Origin: Quadrisphaera setariae
GTDB lineage: Bacteria > Actinomycetota > Actinomycetes > Actinomycetales > Quadrisphaeraceae
DNA length: 64,000 bases
NCBI RefSeq assembly: GCF_008041935.1
Contig: NZ_VKAC01000006.1
Location: forward strand, 248,001-312,000
Direction: 5' to 3'
Below are positions 49,378 through 57,491 of this stretch, in pieces. Each line of letters begins with the position of its first letter. The stretch's first letter is position 1. The notes under the pieces are model-generated. The model saw only the letters and a program-made list of their open reading frames with translations. It was not told where the DNA came from and did no database searches. The position numbers and the translations under genes are program-made.

Positions 49378-52014
49378 ATGTCGCACCTGCTCGGCGCCCC
49401 CGCGTCACCGCGAGACCCCCTCCGCCGTCGCCGTGGGACCCTCGGGGACGTGCCAGACCCCGCCGACGCCACCACCGCCCTCGAGGTGGACCGGCGCCCC
49501 GACCTGCCCTCGCGCCTGCCGACGGGCGGCGCCGCGGCGGACCCGGACGCCGTCTTCGAGGCCTTCGAGGGGTGGGCCACCGACCGCGGCCTGAGCCTGT
49601 ACCCGGCCCAGGAGGAGGCGCTCATCGAGGTGGTGAGCGGCTCGCACGTGGTGCTCGCCACCCCCACCGGGTCGGGCAAGTCGCTGGTGGCGCTCGGGGC
49701 GCACGCCGCGGCCATGGCGTCCGGGCGCCGCTCCGTCTACACCGCCCCCATCAAGGCCCTCGTCAGCGAGAAGTTCTTCGCGCTGGTGGAGGTGCTGGGA
49801 GCCCAGAACGTGGGCATGGTCACCGGTGACGGCGCGGTCAACGCCTCGGCGCCGGTGGTGTGCTGCACCGCCGAGGTGCTGGCCAACCGCGCGCTGCGCG
49901 AGGGCGCCGACCTGGACGTCGGGCTCGTCGTCATGGACGAGTTCCACTACTACGCCGACCGCGACCGCGGCTGGGCCTGGCAGGTGCCGCTGCTGGAGCT
50001 GACCCGCGCGCAGTTCCTCCTCATGTCCGCGACCCTCGGCGACACGTCGCGCTTCACCGACGACCTGCGCCGCCGCACCGGGCGCGAGGCCGTGCTGGTG
50101 GCCGGCGCGGAGCGTCCCGTGCCGCTCCACCACCGCTGGGCCATGACGCCCGTGCACGAGACGCTGGAGGAGCTGCTCGAGGCCCGCGAGGCGCCCGTCT
50201 ACGTGGTCCACCCCACGCAGGCCGCGGCCCTGGAGCGCGCCCAGGCGTTGCTCTCCGTCACCGTCGCGGACAAGGGCGCCCGGGAGCGGATCGGCGAGGC
50301 CCTCGGCGGCTTCCGCTTCACGGCGGGCTTCGGGCAGGTGCTCTCCAAGCTCGTCCGCCACGGCGTGGGCGTGCACCACGCGGGCATGCTCCCCAAGTAC
50401 CGCCGCCTCGTGGAGACCCTCGCGCAGGAGGGGCTGCTGCCCGTCATCTGCGGCACCGACACCCTTGGCGTGGGCATCAACGTGCCGATCCGGTCGGTGC
50501 TCGTCACGTCGTTGACCAAGTTCGACGGGCGCCGCACGCGCCTGCTGAGCGCGCGCGAGTTCCACCAGATCGCCGGGCGCGCCGGCCGTGCCGGCTTCGA
50601 CACCTCCGGCACGTGCGTGGTGCAGGCCCCCGACCACCTCATCGAGAACGAGCGGGCGCTGGCCAAGGCCGGTGACGACCCCAAGAAGCGCCGCAAGGTG
50701 GTCAAGAAGAAGCCGCCGGAGGGCGAGGTCAGCTGGGCGCAGCCCACCTTCGAGCGGCTCGTCGCCGCGGCCCCGGAGCCGCTGACCAGCCAGATGCGGG
50801 TGACCCACGCGATGGTGCTCAACACCATCGCCCGTCCCGCGCCGACCGTGCCGGCGTTCCGCCGGCTGCTGCGCGACAACCACTCCGACCGCGCCACCCA
50901 GGTGCGCCTGGTGAAGCGGGCGGTGGCGATCGTGCGCGAGCTGGTGGCCGCCGACGTGGTCGAGAAGCTCGACGAGCCGGACGGCGACGGCCGCACGCTG
51001 CGCCTCACGGTGGACCTGCAGGCCGACTTCGCGCTCAACCAGCCGCTGTCGACCTTCGCGGTGGCGGCGCTCGACGTGCTCGACCCCGCCTCGCCGACGC
51101 CCGCCCTCGACGTCGTCAGCGTGGTGGAGGCGACCCTCGACGACCCCCGCCCGATCCTGCTGGCCCAGCAGTTCGCCGCCCGCGGCGAGGCGGTGGCGGC
51201 GATGAAGGCCGAGGGGATCGAGTACGAGGAGCGCATGGAGCTGCTCGAGGAGGTCACCTGGCCCAAGCCGCTGGAGGAGCTGCTCGGGGCGGCCTTCGAG
51301 CAGTACCGCCAGAGCGCGCCGTGGCTGCCGGAGGACGCGCTGAGCCCCAAGTCGGTGGTGCGCGAGATGCTCGAGCAGGCGATGACCTTCGGCGACCTGG
51401 TCCGCCGCTACAACCTCTCCCGCTCCGAGGGTGCGGTGCTGCGCTACCTGTCCGACGCCTACCGGGCCCTGCGCCAGACCGTCCCCGAGGACCGGCGCGG
51501 GGAGGGCCTGGACGACGTCATCGAGTGGCTCGGCGAGGTGGTCCGCCAGACCGACTCCAGCCTGCTCGACGAGTGGGAGGCGCTCACCCACCCCGAGGCG
51601 CTGGTCGACGGGTCTGCGCCCCCGCCCCCGCCGGCCCTGCGGGGGATCACGGCCAACGTGCGCGCGTTCACCGTGCAGGTCCGCAACGCGATGTGGCAGC
51701 GGGTCGACCTCCTGGCCCGCCGCCGCGCGTGGGACCTCGCCCAGCTCGACCCCGCGCTCGACCTCGACGCCTGGCAGGCGGTGGTGGCCGACTACTACGC
51801 CGAGCACGACGACGTCGGGGTGTCCGCGGCCTCCCGCGCTCCTGCGCTGCTGCAGGTCACCCACGAGAGGGAGGCGCGGCTGTGGCACGTGCGCCAGGTC
51901 GTCGACGACCCGGCGGGCGACCACGACTGGGGCTTCCTCGCCACGGTCGACCTGGAGGCCTCCGACCTGGAGGGGACCGCCGTCATCACCGGCCACGGGC
52001 TCCAGCGCATGTGA
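49378..52014 (+). CDS. DEAD/DEAH-box helicase with DUF3516-like C-terminus
   Basis: 878 residues from ATG 49378 (GAGAAGG upstream); GTG 49450 is an alternative. Helicase motifs: VVLATPTGSGKSLVALG (Walker A, about 95), TAPIKALVSEKF (Ia), VVMDEFHYYADRDRGW (DEFH-type motif II, about 185), LLMSATLGD (III), GVGINVPIRSVLVTSLTKFDG (V) and FHQIAGRAGRAGFDTSG (VI, about 400). The C-terminal 400 residues are the DUF3516 region seen in actinobacterial Ski2/Mtr4-like helicases. The family is related to exosome-type RNA helicases; a role in RNA processing or DNA repair is inferred. It runs between an opposing HATPase gene and a palindromic repeat. Confidence 0.93.
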   Translation: MSHLLGAPASPRDPLRRRRGTLGDVPDPADATTALEVDRRPDLPSRLPTGGAAADPDAVFEAFEGWATDRGLSLYPAQEEALIEVVSGSHVVLATPTGSGKSLVALGAHAAAMASGRRSVYTAPIKALVSEKFFALVEVLGAQNVGMVTGDGAVNASAPVVCCTAEVLANRALREGADLDVGLVVMDEFHYYADRDRGWAWQVPLLELTRAQFLLMSATLGDTSRFTDDLRRRTGREAVLVAGAERPVPLHHRWAMTPVHETLEELLEAREAPVYVVHPTQAAALERAQALLSVTVADKGARERIGEALGGFRFTAGFGQVLSKLVRHGVGVHHAGMLPKYRRLVETLAQEGLLPVICGTDTLGVGINVPIRSVLVTSLTKFDGRRTRLLSAREFHQIAGRAGRAGFDTSGTCVVQAPDHLIENERALAKAGDDPKKRRKVVKKKPPEGEVSWAQPTFERLVAAAPEPLTSQMRVTHAMVLNTIARPAPTVPAFRRLLRDNHSDRATQVRLVKRAVAIVRELVAADVVEKLDEPDGDGRTLRLTVDLQADFALNQPLSTFAVAALDVLDPASPTPALDVVSVVEATLDDPRPILLAQQFAARGEAVAAMKAEGIEYEERMELLEEVTWPKPLEELLGAAFEQYRQSAPWLPEDALSPKSVVREMLEQAMTFGDLVRRYNLSRSEGAVLRYLSDAYRALRQTVPEDRRGEGLDDVIEWLGEVVRQTDSSLLDEWEALTHPEALVDGSAPPPPPALRGITANVRAFTVQVRNAMWQRVDLLARRRAWDLAQLDPALDLDAWQAVVADYYAEHDDVGVSAASRAPALLQVTHEREARLWHVRQVVDDPAGDHDWGFLATVDLEASDLEGTAVITGHGLQRM

Positions 52015-52023
52015 TGCCCTCCT

Positions 52024-52091
52024 CCGGCACTCTCCCGCACGAGTGCCGGTGTGAGACCCCTCGGACCGGCACTCGCGCGGGAGAGTGCCGG
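52024..52091. repeat. REP-like palindromic element, copy A
   Basis: Arms 52024-52050 and 52065-52091 are complementary at 26 of 27 positions around a 14-nt spacer. Each arm is itself a palindrome (CCGGCACTC...GAGTGCCGG, 9-bp halves). A second copy lies at 54001-54067 with the same arm length and the same 14-nt spacer length. It follows the helicase stop by 9 nt and ends 10 nt before the stop of the opposing holin-like gene. Confidence 0.85.
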
Positions 52092-52101
52092 CCTGGGCGG
52101 G

Positions 52102-52494
52102 TCAGACGCGGCGCTTGCGGCGCTCCGGCACGAGCAGCGCCAGCAGCCACGACACCACCCCGACGACGAGCGCCCCCAGCACCGCCGACCAGAAGAACCG
52201 GTCCACCACCAGCGTCAGCGGCGTGAAGCTCGACACCCACGCCGTCAGCTCGAGCATCGCGGCGTTCACCACCAGCGAGAACAGCCCCAGCGTCAGCACG
52301 TACAGCGGCAGCGACAGCAGCTTCACGACCGGCCGCACCACGGTGTTGACCACGCCGAACACCGCTCCCACCACCACGAACGTCACCGCCTGCTGGAGGT
52401 GGCCCTCGCGGGCGGTGATCGCGATGCCGGGCACCACGAGCGTGGTCACCCACAGGGCGACGGCGTTGACGAGCACGCGGACGATCACGGACAT
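52102..52494 (-). CDS. Phage_holin_4_2 (PF04020) family membrane protein
   Basis: 130 residues from ATG 52494. Four hydrophobic helices are separated by short loops: VLVNAVALWVTTLVVPGI, AVTFVVVGAVFGVVNTVVRPVVKLLSLPLYVLTLGLFSLVVNAAML (two, with the family motif N-T-x-x-R-P-x-x-K), and FFWSAVLGALVVGVVSWLLALLV, then RRKRR. Despite the name these are widespread chromosomal membrane proteins of unknown role. It is divergent from an ECF sigma factor gene. Confidence 0.9.
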   Translation of the reverse strand: MSVIVRVLVNAVALWVTTLVVPGIAITAREGHLQQAVTFVVVGAVFGVVNTVVRPVVKLLSLPLYVLTLGLFSLVVNAAMLELTAWVSSFTPLTLVVDRFFWSAVLGALVVGVVSWLLALLVPERRKRRV

Positions 52495-52556
52495 GCCCGC
52501 ATGCTGGCAGACCACCTCGGATGTAGCGGCGCAGCGCGCACCGGACACGTAGGGGT

Positions 52557-53150
52557 GTGAGCACCCCGCTGACCACCGCCCCCGCCGCGGCTCCACCCAC
52601 ACCGCCAGGAGGGCCGGTGCCCGACGAGGACCGCTTCCAGGCCCTGTTCCGCGCTGCCTACCCCGACCTCGTCAGGTTCGTCGAGCGGCGGCTGCACCCG
52701 CTGGCCGCGGAGGACGTCGTCGCGGAGGTCTTCGTGGTCGCCTGGCGCCGGCTGGAGGAGGTCCCCGCCGACCACGGCCGGGCCCGCGCGTGGCTCTTCG
52801 GCGTGGCGCAGCGGACCATGCTGAACGCCCGCCGCGGCGACGCGCGCCGCCAGGCGCTCGCGGTGCGCGTCGGGTCGGTGCTGCCCGCCGACGTCGTCCC
52901 CGACGGCAGCGACCAGGTGGTCTCCCAGGTCGACCTCGCCCGCGCCTGGTGCCTGCTCAGCCCCGCCGACCAGGAGGCGCTCACCCTCACCGCGCTCGAC
53001 GGCCTGACCACCGTCGAGGCCGCCGGGGTGCTCGGCATCAGCCGCACCGCGCTGAGCCTGCGCCTGGTCCGCGCCCGCCGGCGCCTGCGCGTGCACCTCG
53101 ACCACCCCGCCACCCCGAAGACCGCGCCCGCTGACGGAGGCCCCCGATGA
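52557..53150 (+). CDS. ECF-type RNA polymerase sigma factor
   Basis: 197 residues from GTG 52557. Region 2 covers about 25-95: FQALFRAAYPDLVRFVERRL, AAEDVVAEVFVVAWRRLEEVP, then RARAWLFGVAQRTMLNARRG. Region 4 covers about 125-180: LARAWCLLSPADQEALTLTALDGLTTVEAAGVLGISRTALSLRLVRARRRLR. The Pro/Ala-rich 24-residue N-terminus is unusual. It overlaps the next gene by 4 nt (ATGA), which codes for a membrane protein that is its probable anti-sigma. No promoter boxes are evident because only 62 bp separate it from the divergent gene. Confidence 0.92.
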   Translation: MSTPLTTAPAAAPPTPPGGPVPDEDRFQALFRAAYPDLVRFVERRLHPLAAEDVVAEVFVVAWRRLEEVPADHGRARAWLFGVAQRTMLNARRGDARRQALAVRVGSVLPADVVPDGSDQVVSQVDLARAWCLLSPADQEALTLTALDGLTTVEAAGVLGISRTALSLRLVRARRRLRVHLDHPATPKTAPADGGPR

Positions 53151-53962
53151 ACGCCCCCCTGACCGAGCTGGACCTCACCCGCATCGACCCCACCCTGGGG
53201 CGCACCCCCGACCCCGCCTCCCCGGCGGCGGAGGCACTGCTGGCGCGGGTGCTCGCCACCCCGCGCACCCCGGAGGACCTGACCAGGGGGACGACGACGG
53301 CGACCGTCCGGCGCTCGGCCCGGCTGCGCCGCCGGTGGGTGCTCGTCGGCGCGGCGGCGGCTGTGACGGCCGCTGGCCTCGTGGCCTCGCAGGTGGTGTC
53401 CGACGCCGGGACGCCGCAGGCGTTCGCCTCCTGGACCTCCGACCCGACGCCGCTCACAGCCGAGCAGGCAGCCACGGCCGAGGCCGACTGCCTCGCCCTG
53501 ATGACCGACGAGGGCCGGACGCCGCGAGGTGAGCGGGTGGCGGGTCTCGCCGACACCAGGGGCGGCTACCTCGCTGCGCTCGCCGCCACGGACCAGGGCG
53601 TCGCGACGTGCCTCTCCGCGCTGCCTGGCCGGCGCGACCCGGTCCTCGGCGCGGGGACGGGCCTGGGGGCGTGGGTTCCGGCGGACGCCGTCGCCGCCCC
53701 CGCGCCGGACGGGACGACGGTCGTCTTCGGGGGCGGCATGACGACCGCCCAGGGGTCGTACACCCAGGCGTTCGGCCGTGCGGGCGCCGACGTGACGGGC
53801 GTCGTGCTCACCGACGCCGACGGGCGCCGCGTGCAGGCCACCCTCGGCGGCGGGTGGTTCACGGCCTGGTGGCCGGCTGAGGCCACGGACTCCCTCACCG
53901 TCCGCACGACGCTGGCCGACGGCCGCACCACCGAGCGCGTGGTGCACCGCGGCGAGCACTGA
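53147..53962 (+). CDS. Putative anti-sigma factor, single-pass membrane protein
   Basis: 271 residues from ATG 53147, coupled to the sigma gene. A 60-residue cytoplasmic N-terminus (ELDLTRIDPTLG, AEALLARVLATPRTPEDLTRG) is followed by one membrane helix (WVLVGAAAAVTAAGLVASQVV, about 64-84). An extracellular domain of about 185 residues follows, with two Cys (EADCLALM and VATCLSAL). No zinc-binding anti-sigma motif (HxxxCxxC) is seen, so this would be a non-ZAS anti-sigma. The assignment rests on gene order and topology. Confidence 0.72.
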   Translation: MNAPLTELDLTRIDPTLGRTPDPASPAAEALLARVLATPRTPEDLTRGTTTATVRRSARLRRRWVLVGAAAAVTAAGLVASQVVSDAGTPQAFASWTSDPTPLTAEQAATAEADCLALMTDEGRTPRGERVAGLADTRGGYLAALAATDQGVATCLSALPGRRDPVLGAGTGLGAWVPADAVAAPAPDGTTVVFGGGMTTAQGSYTQAFGRAGADVTGVVLTDADGRRVQATLGGGWFTAWWPAEATDSLTVRTTLADGRTTERVVHRGEH

Positions 53963-54000
53963 GCACCACGCCCTTGCCTTCCCGCTCCGCAGCGCCTCGT

Positions 54001-54067
54001 GGGCACTCTCCCGCTCGAGTGCCGGTAGCAAGGTCCCCTCACCGGCACTCGGGCGGGAGAGTGCCGG
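54001..54067. repeat. REP-like palindromic element, copy B
   Basis: Arms 54001-54026 and 54041-54067 are complementary except for the outermost pair and one central base, around a 14-nt spacer. The arms match copy A (52024-52091) at nearly every position, while the spacer differs in sequence. It follows the anti-sigma gene by 38 nt. The two copies bracket the holin/sigma/anti-sigma block. Confidence 0.85.
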
Positions 54068-54088
54068 CAGGGGGGCGGGCACCCCGGC

Positions 54089-54102
54089 TGAGAACGTTCT
54101 CA
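54089..54102. promoter_or_regulatory. LacI-family operator
   Basis: TGAGAACGTTCTCA is a perfect 14-bp palindrome with the central CG of LacI/GalR operators. It lies 13 nt before the first possible start of the sugar-dehydrogenase operon. A LacI-type repressor, not encoded in this window, should bind here and block the promoter in the absence of a sugar. Confidence 0.75.
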
Positions 54103-54115
54103 ACGCCGGCGGGGC

Positions 54116-55201
54116 ATGATGGCCCGCATGAGCGCTGCGACGGAGCAGAACAGGGCCCAGGCGGCCCCCGGGGTGCCTGACCGCCTCCCGGAGACGATGC
54201 GGGCCAGCGTGCTGCTGGCCGAGAACACGGTCGAGGTGCAGGAGCGCCCCGTCCCCGAGGCGGGTCCCGGGGAGGTGCTCGTCAGGGTGGGCTCCGTCGG
54301 GGTCTGCGGCTCCGACGTCCACTACTACCGGCACATGCGCGCCGGGGAGTTCGTCGTCGAGTCGCCGATGGTGCTGGGCCACGAGATGGGCGGCACCGTG
54401 GTGGCCGTCGGCTCCGGCGTGGACGCGTCCCGCGTCGGCGAGCGCGTGGCGGTGGACCCGCAGCGCCCCTGCCACCACTGCTCGCAGTGCCTGGCCGGCC
54501 GCTACAACCTCTGCCCGCACATGCGCTTCTACGCCACGCCGCCGGTGGACGGGTCCTTCGCCGAGTACGTCACCGCCCCCGCGGAGTTCGCCTTCCCCGT
54601 GGCCGATGGCCTCTCCGACGACGCGGCCGCCCTCCTCGAGCCGCTCAGCGTGGGCATCGCCGCGATGCGCAAGGCCCGCGTGGTGCCCGGCCAGCGGGTG
54701 CTCATCGCCGGCGCCGGCCCGATCGGCATCATCACCGCCCAGGTCGCCCGGGCCTTCGGCGCTCGCGAGGTCATCATCACCGACCTCGTGGCGCCCCGCC
54801 GCGAGCGCGCCCTGGGCTTCGGCGCCACCAGCGCGGTCGACCCGCGCGAGACCGACGTGACGGCCCTCCAGGTCGACTCCTTCATCGACGCCTCCGGCGC
54901 CCCGCCGGCCATCACCTCCGGCATCCGGTCCGTGCGCGGCGGTGGCACCGCCGTGCTGGTGGGCCTCGGCAACCCGGAGCTGACGCTGCCGGTGAGCTAC
55001 ATCCAGGACAACGAGATCTCCCTGACCGGCATCTTCCGGTACACCGACACCTGGCCGCTGGCCGCGCACCTGGTGGCGTCGGGCCAGGTGGACGTCGACT
55101 CCCTCGTCACCGGCCGCTACGACCTCGACCACGCCGCCGACGCGCTCGACTCCGACAAGGACCCGGAGAGCCTGAAGTCCGTCGTGGAGCCGTGGCGCTG
55201 A
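54116..55201 (+). CDS. Zinc-dependent polyol/sugar dehydrogenase (MDR family)
   Basis: 361 residues from ATG 54116, with ATG 54128 as alternative. GroES-like domain: VGSVGVCGSDVHYYRH with the catalytic-zinc Cys, VLGHEMGGTVVAVGSGVD with the zinc His, and PCHHCSQCLAGRYNLCPHM with four Cys for the structural zinc. The nucleotide fold has VLIAGAGPIGIITAQVARAFG (about 195-215) followed by an acidic residue (ITD) that favours NAD. The pattern is that of sorbitol/xylitol dehydrogenases. It oxidises a polyol to a ketose. The LacI-type operator just upstream supports carbon-source control. Its stop overlaps the next start by 1 nt. Confidence 0.92.
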   Translation: MMARMSAATEQNRAQAAPGVPDRLPETMRASVLLAENTVEVQERPVPEAGPGEVLVRVGSVGVCGSDVHYYRHMRAGEFVVESPMVLGHEMGGTVVAVGSGVDASRVGERVAVDPQRPCHHCSQCLAGRYNLCPHMRFYATPPVDGSFAEYVTAPAEFAFPVADGLSDDAAALLEPLSVGIAAMRKARVVPGQRVLIAGAGPIGIITAQVARAFGAREVIITDLVAPRRERALGFGATSAVDPRETDVTALQVDSFIDASGAPPAITSGIRSVRGGGTAVLVGLGNPELTLPVSYIQDNEISLTGIFRYTDTWPLAAHLVASGQVDVDSLVTGRYDLDHAADALDSDKDPESLKSVVEPWR

Positions 55202-55974
55202 TGGCGGCGGGCTGGGGGCCGTTCAGCCTCGAGGGGCGCACCGCCGTCGTCACCGGCGGCAACCAGGGCCTCGGGCGCGCCTTCGCGCTCGGCCTGGCGG
55301 CCGCCGGCGCGAAGGTCGCGATCATCGCCCGTGACGGAGCCCGGTCCCAGGCGTTCGTCGACGAGGCGGCAGCGGACGGCGTCGAGCTGGTCCGGGTGGA
55401 CGCCGACCTCACCGTCGACGCCGACGTCGAGCGCGCCACCGCCGAGGCCCTGGCGGGTCTCGGCGGCCGCATCGACGTGCTGGTCAACAACGCCGGCACG
55501 TGCTTCCACCGGTCCAGCTGGGAGGTGCCCGACGACGAGTGGTCGGCGGTGTTCGACCTCAACGTGCGGGCGCTGTGGAAGACCTCCCTCGCGGTGGGCC
55601 GCCACATGCGCGAAGCCGGGGGCGGCTCGATCGTCAACATCGGCTCGATCTCGGCGATCATCGTCAACCGCCCGCAGGAGCAGGCCGCGTACAACGCGTC
55701 CAAGGCGGCCGTGCACCAGCTGACCAAGTCGCTGGCCGCGGAGTGGGCGCCGCACGGGATCCGTGTGAACGCCCTCGCCCCGGGGTACGTGCGCACCGCG
55801 ATGGCCCCTGTCGACGAGCCCCGGTTCCGCCGGCAGTGGATCGAGGACGCACCGCAGCAGCGCGCCGCCTCTCCGGAGGAGATCGCGCCGAGCGTGGTGT
55901 TCCTCGCCAGCGACGCCGCCAGCTTCGTCACGGGCACCGTGCTCGTGGCCGACGGCGGCTACACGATCTACTGA
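55201..55974 (+). CDS. SDR oxidoreductase, sugar/polyol type
   Basis: 257 residues from ATG 55201 (TGATG junction with the preceding gene). It has TGGNQGLGRAFALGLA (NAD motif, about 18-33), VNNAGTCFHRSSWEV, the Ser in VNIGSISAIIVNRPQEQ and Y-x-x-x-K in AYNASKAAVHQLTKSLAAEW (about 160). The C-terminus VADGGYTIY is typical. The pattern fits D-arabinitol/mannitol or gluconate 5-dehydrogenase-type enzymes. With the neighbouring zinc dehydrogenase it may form a two-step oxidation of a sugar alcohol. Confidence 0.9.
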   Translation: MAAGWGPFSLEGRTAVVTGGNQGLGRAFALGLAAAGAKVAIIARDGARSQAFVDEAAADGVELVRVDADLTVDADVERATAEALAGLGGRIDVLVNNAGTCFHRSSWEVPDDEWSAVFDLNVRALWKTSLAVGRHMREAGGGSIVNIGSISAIIVNRPQEQAAYNASKAAVHQLTKSLAAEWAPHGIRVNALAPGYVRTAMAPVDEPRFRRQWIEDAPQQRAASPEEIAPSVVFLASDAASFVTGTVLVADGGYTIY

Positions 55975-56003
55975 CCTGCCCGTCCACCCAGACAGGGAGT
56001 CCC

Positions 56004-57005
56004 GTGCGCGTCGTCGTCATCGGAGCCACCGGCCACGTCGGCACCTACCTCGTGCCCCGCCTCGTCGCGGCGGGGCACGAGGTGGTGGCCCTCTCGCGGG
56101 GCACCCGCGAGCCCTACCGGCCGCACGAGGCGTGGGCGCGGGTCCAGCGGGTGCAGGTCGACCGGGACGCCGAGGAGGCCGCGGGCAGCTTCGGCGGCCG
56201 CATCGCCGACCTGGGCGCCGACGTCGTCGTCGACATGGTCTGCTTCACCCCCGAGCAGGCGGCGCAGCTGGTCGAGGCGCTGCGCGGACGGGTCGGGCAC
56301 CTCCTGCACGCGGGCACGATCTGGACCCACGGCCGCGCTGCCGCGGCGCCCCTGCGCGAGGAGGACCCGCGCGAGCCGTTCGGCGACTACGGCGTGGGCA
56401 AGGTCGCCTGCGAGGACCTCCTGCTCGCGGAGTCACGCCGCGGCGGGGTGCCCACCACCGTCATCCACCCCGGGCACATCAGCGGGCCCGGCTGGCGGGT
56501 CATCAACCCCCTGGGCAACACCGACCCGCGCGTCTGGGCCGCGCTCGCGGCGGGCGAGGAGCTGGCCGTGCCGGACGGCGGGCACCAGCTCATGCACCAC
56601 GTGCACGCCGACGACGTCGCCCAGGTGTTCCAGCGGGCCCTCGAGCACCGCTCGACGGCGGTGGGGGAGAGCTTCTTCGCCGTCTCCGACCGCGGCTGGA
56701 CGGTCCGCGGGCTGGCCAGGGAGGTGGCGTCCTGGTTCGGCCAGGAAGCCCGGCTGCGCGACGTCACCTGGGAGGAGTTCCGCTCCGGCTACACCGCCCG
56801 GCTGGGTGGGGACGAGGGCGCCGAGCACGCCGGAGCCTCATGGGAGCACCTCGTGCGCAACCACAGCGCCTCGGTGGAGAAGGGCCGGCGCCTGCTCGGC
56901 TACGAGCCCCGCTGGACCAGCCCGCAGGTGCTGCGGGAGGCACTGGTCTGGCTGAGTTCCCACGGAGAGGTCGACCTCGGTGGCAGGGTGCTGCCGTGCG
57001 CGTGA
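56004..57005 (+). CDS. NAD-dependent epimerase/dehydratase family protein
   Basis: 333 residues from GTG 56004, with AGGGAG 5 nt upstream. It has VVIGATGHVGTYLVPRLVAAGHEV (dinucleotide motif, residues 4-27), VVDMVCFTPEQAAQL and LLHAGTIWTHGRAAAAPLREEDP. The extended-SDR Tyr-Lys pair is in FGDYGVGKVACEDLLL (about 131). HPGHISGPGWRVINPLGN and HHVHADDVAQVFQRAL are features of sugar-nucleotide epimerases. The substrate may be a sugar or sugar acid in the same pathway as the two dehydrogenases upstream (29-bp gap). Confidence 0.88.
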   Translation: MRVVVIGATGHVGTYLVPRLVAAGHEVVALSRGTREPYRPHEAWARVQRVQVDRDAEEAAGSFGGRIADLGADVVVDMVCFTPEQAAQLVEALRGRVGHLLHAGTIWTHGRAAAAPLREEDPREPFGDYGVGKVACEDLLLAESRRGGVPTTVIHPGHISGPGWRVINPLGNTDPRVWAALAAGEELAVPDGGHQLMHHVHADDVAQVFQRALEHRSTAVGESFFAVSDRGWTVRGLAREVASWFGQEARLRDVTWEEFRSGYTARLGGDEGAEHAGASWEHLVRNHSASVEKGRRLLGYEPRWTSPQVLREALVWLSSHGEVDLGGRVLPCA

Positions 57006-57478
57006 GGCTTCCCAAGGACACCAGGGCACCGCTGCTGGCGCGCGCCTTCGTGCGCAAGGAGCTCGGAGAGCTGCACTCCGTCGAGGTGCGCGACCGCGTC
57101 GAGCTGCTCGCCTCCGAGCTGGTCACCAACGCCGTGGTCCACGCCGGCTCGCTGGTCACCATGGACGTGGTGTGCGAGGCCTCCGGCGCGGTGCTCGTAG
57201 AGGTCGCCGACGGCAGCCCCGTCCACCCGGTGCTGCGCCAGATCGACCTCCTCGACGAGAGCGGCCGTGGCCTGGAGCTGGTCGACAAGCTCTCCGTGGA
57301 GTGGGGCGTGCGCGAGGGCGGCCTGCGCGAGCTGGAGCCCGCGGTCCCGGCCGGCGGTGCTGACGCCGCAGGTGAGCAGAAGGCCCCGGCCCTGCCGGCG
57401 GCGCTCGCGGCGGCCCTGGGCGGACGGGTGCCGCGCCAGGCCACCGGCAAGGTGGTCTGGTTCCGCGTCAGCAGCTGA
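57002..57478 (+). CDS. HATPase_c (RsbW-like) anti-sigma kinase
   Basis: 158 residues from GTG 57002, overlapping the epimerase stop by 4 nt (GTGA). The GHKL fold shows APLLARAFVRKELG, RVELLASELVTNAVVHAGS (N box), VLVEVADGSPVHP (G1 box) and ESGRGLELVDKLSVEWGV (G2 box). About 40 residues before the last strand (PAVPAGGADAAGEQKAPALPAAL) are a low-complexity insert not found in typical RsbW. It ends GKVVWFRVSS. Its position at the end of a carbohydrate operon is odd for a stress kinase; it may report carbon status to a sigma-factor pathway. Confidence 0.87.
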   Translation: MRLPKDTRAPLLARAFVRKELGELHSVEVRDRVELLASELVTNAVVHAGSLVTMDVVCEASGAVLVEVADGSPVHPVLRQIDLLDESGRGLELVDKLSVEWGVREGGLRELEPAVPAGGADAAGEQKAPALPAALAAALGGRVPRQATGKVVWFRVSS

Positions 57479-57491
57479 CGTCCGGCTGGCG

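Noticed and set aside
52102-53105. Reading of the Phage_holin_4_2 gene and ECF sigma gene as prophage remnants
   Set aside because: The holin-like family is chromosomal and widespread, and no other phage gene is nearby.
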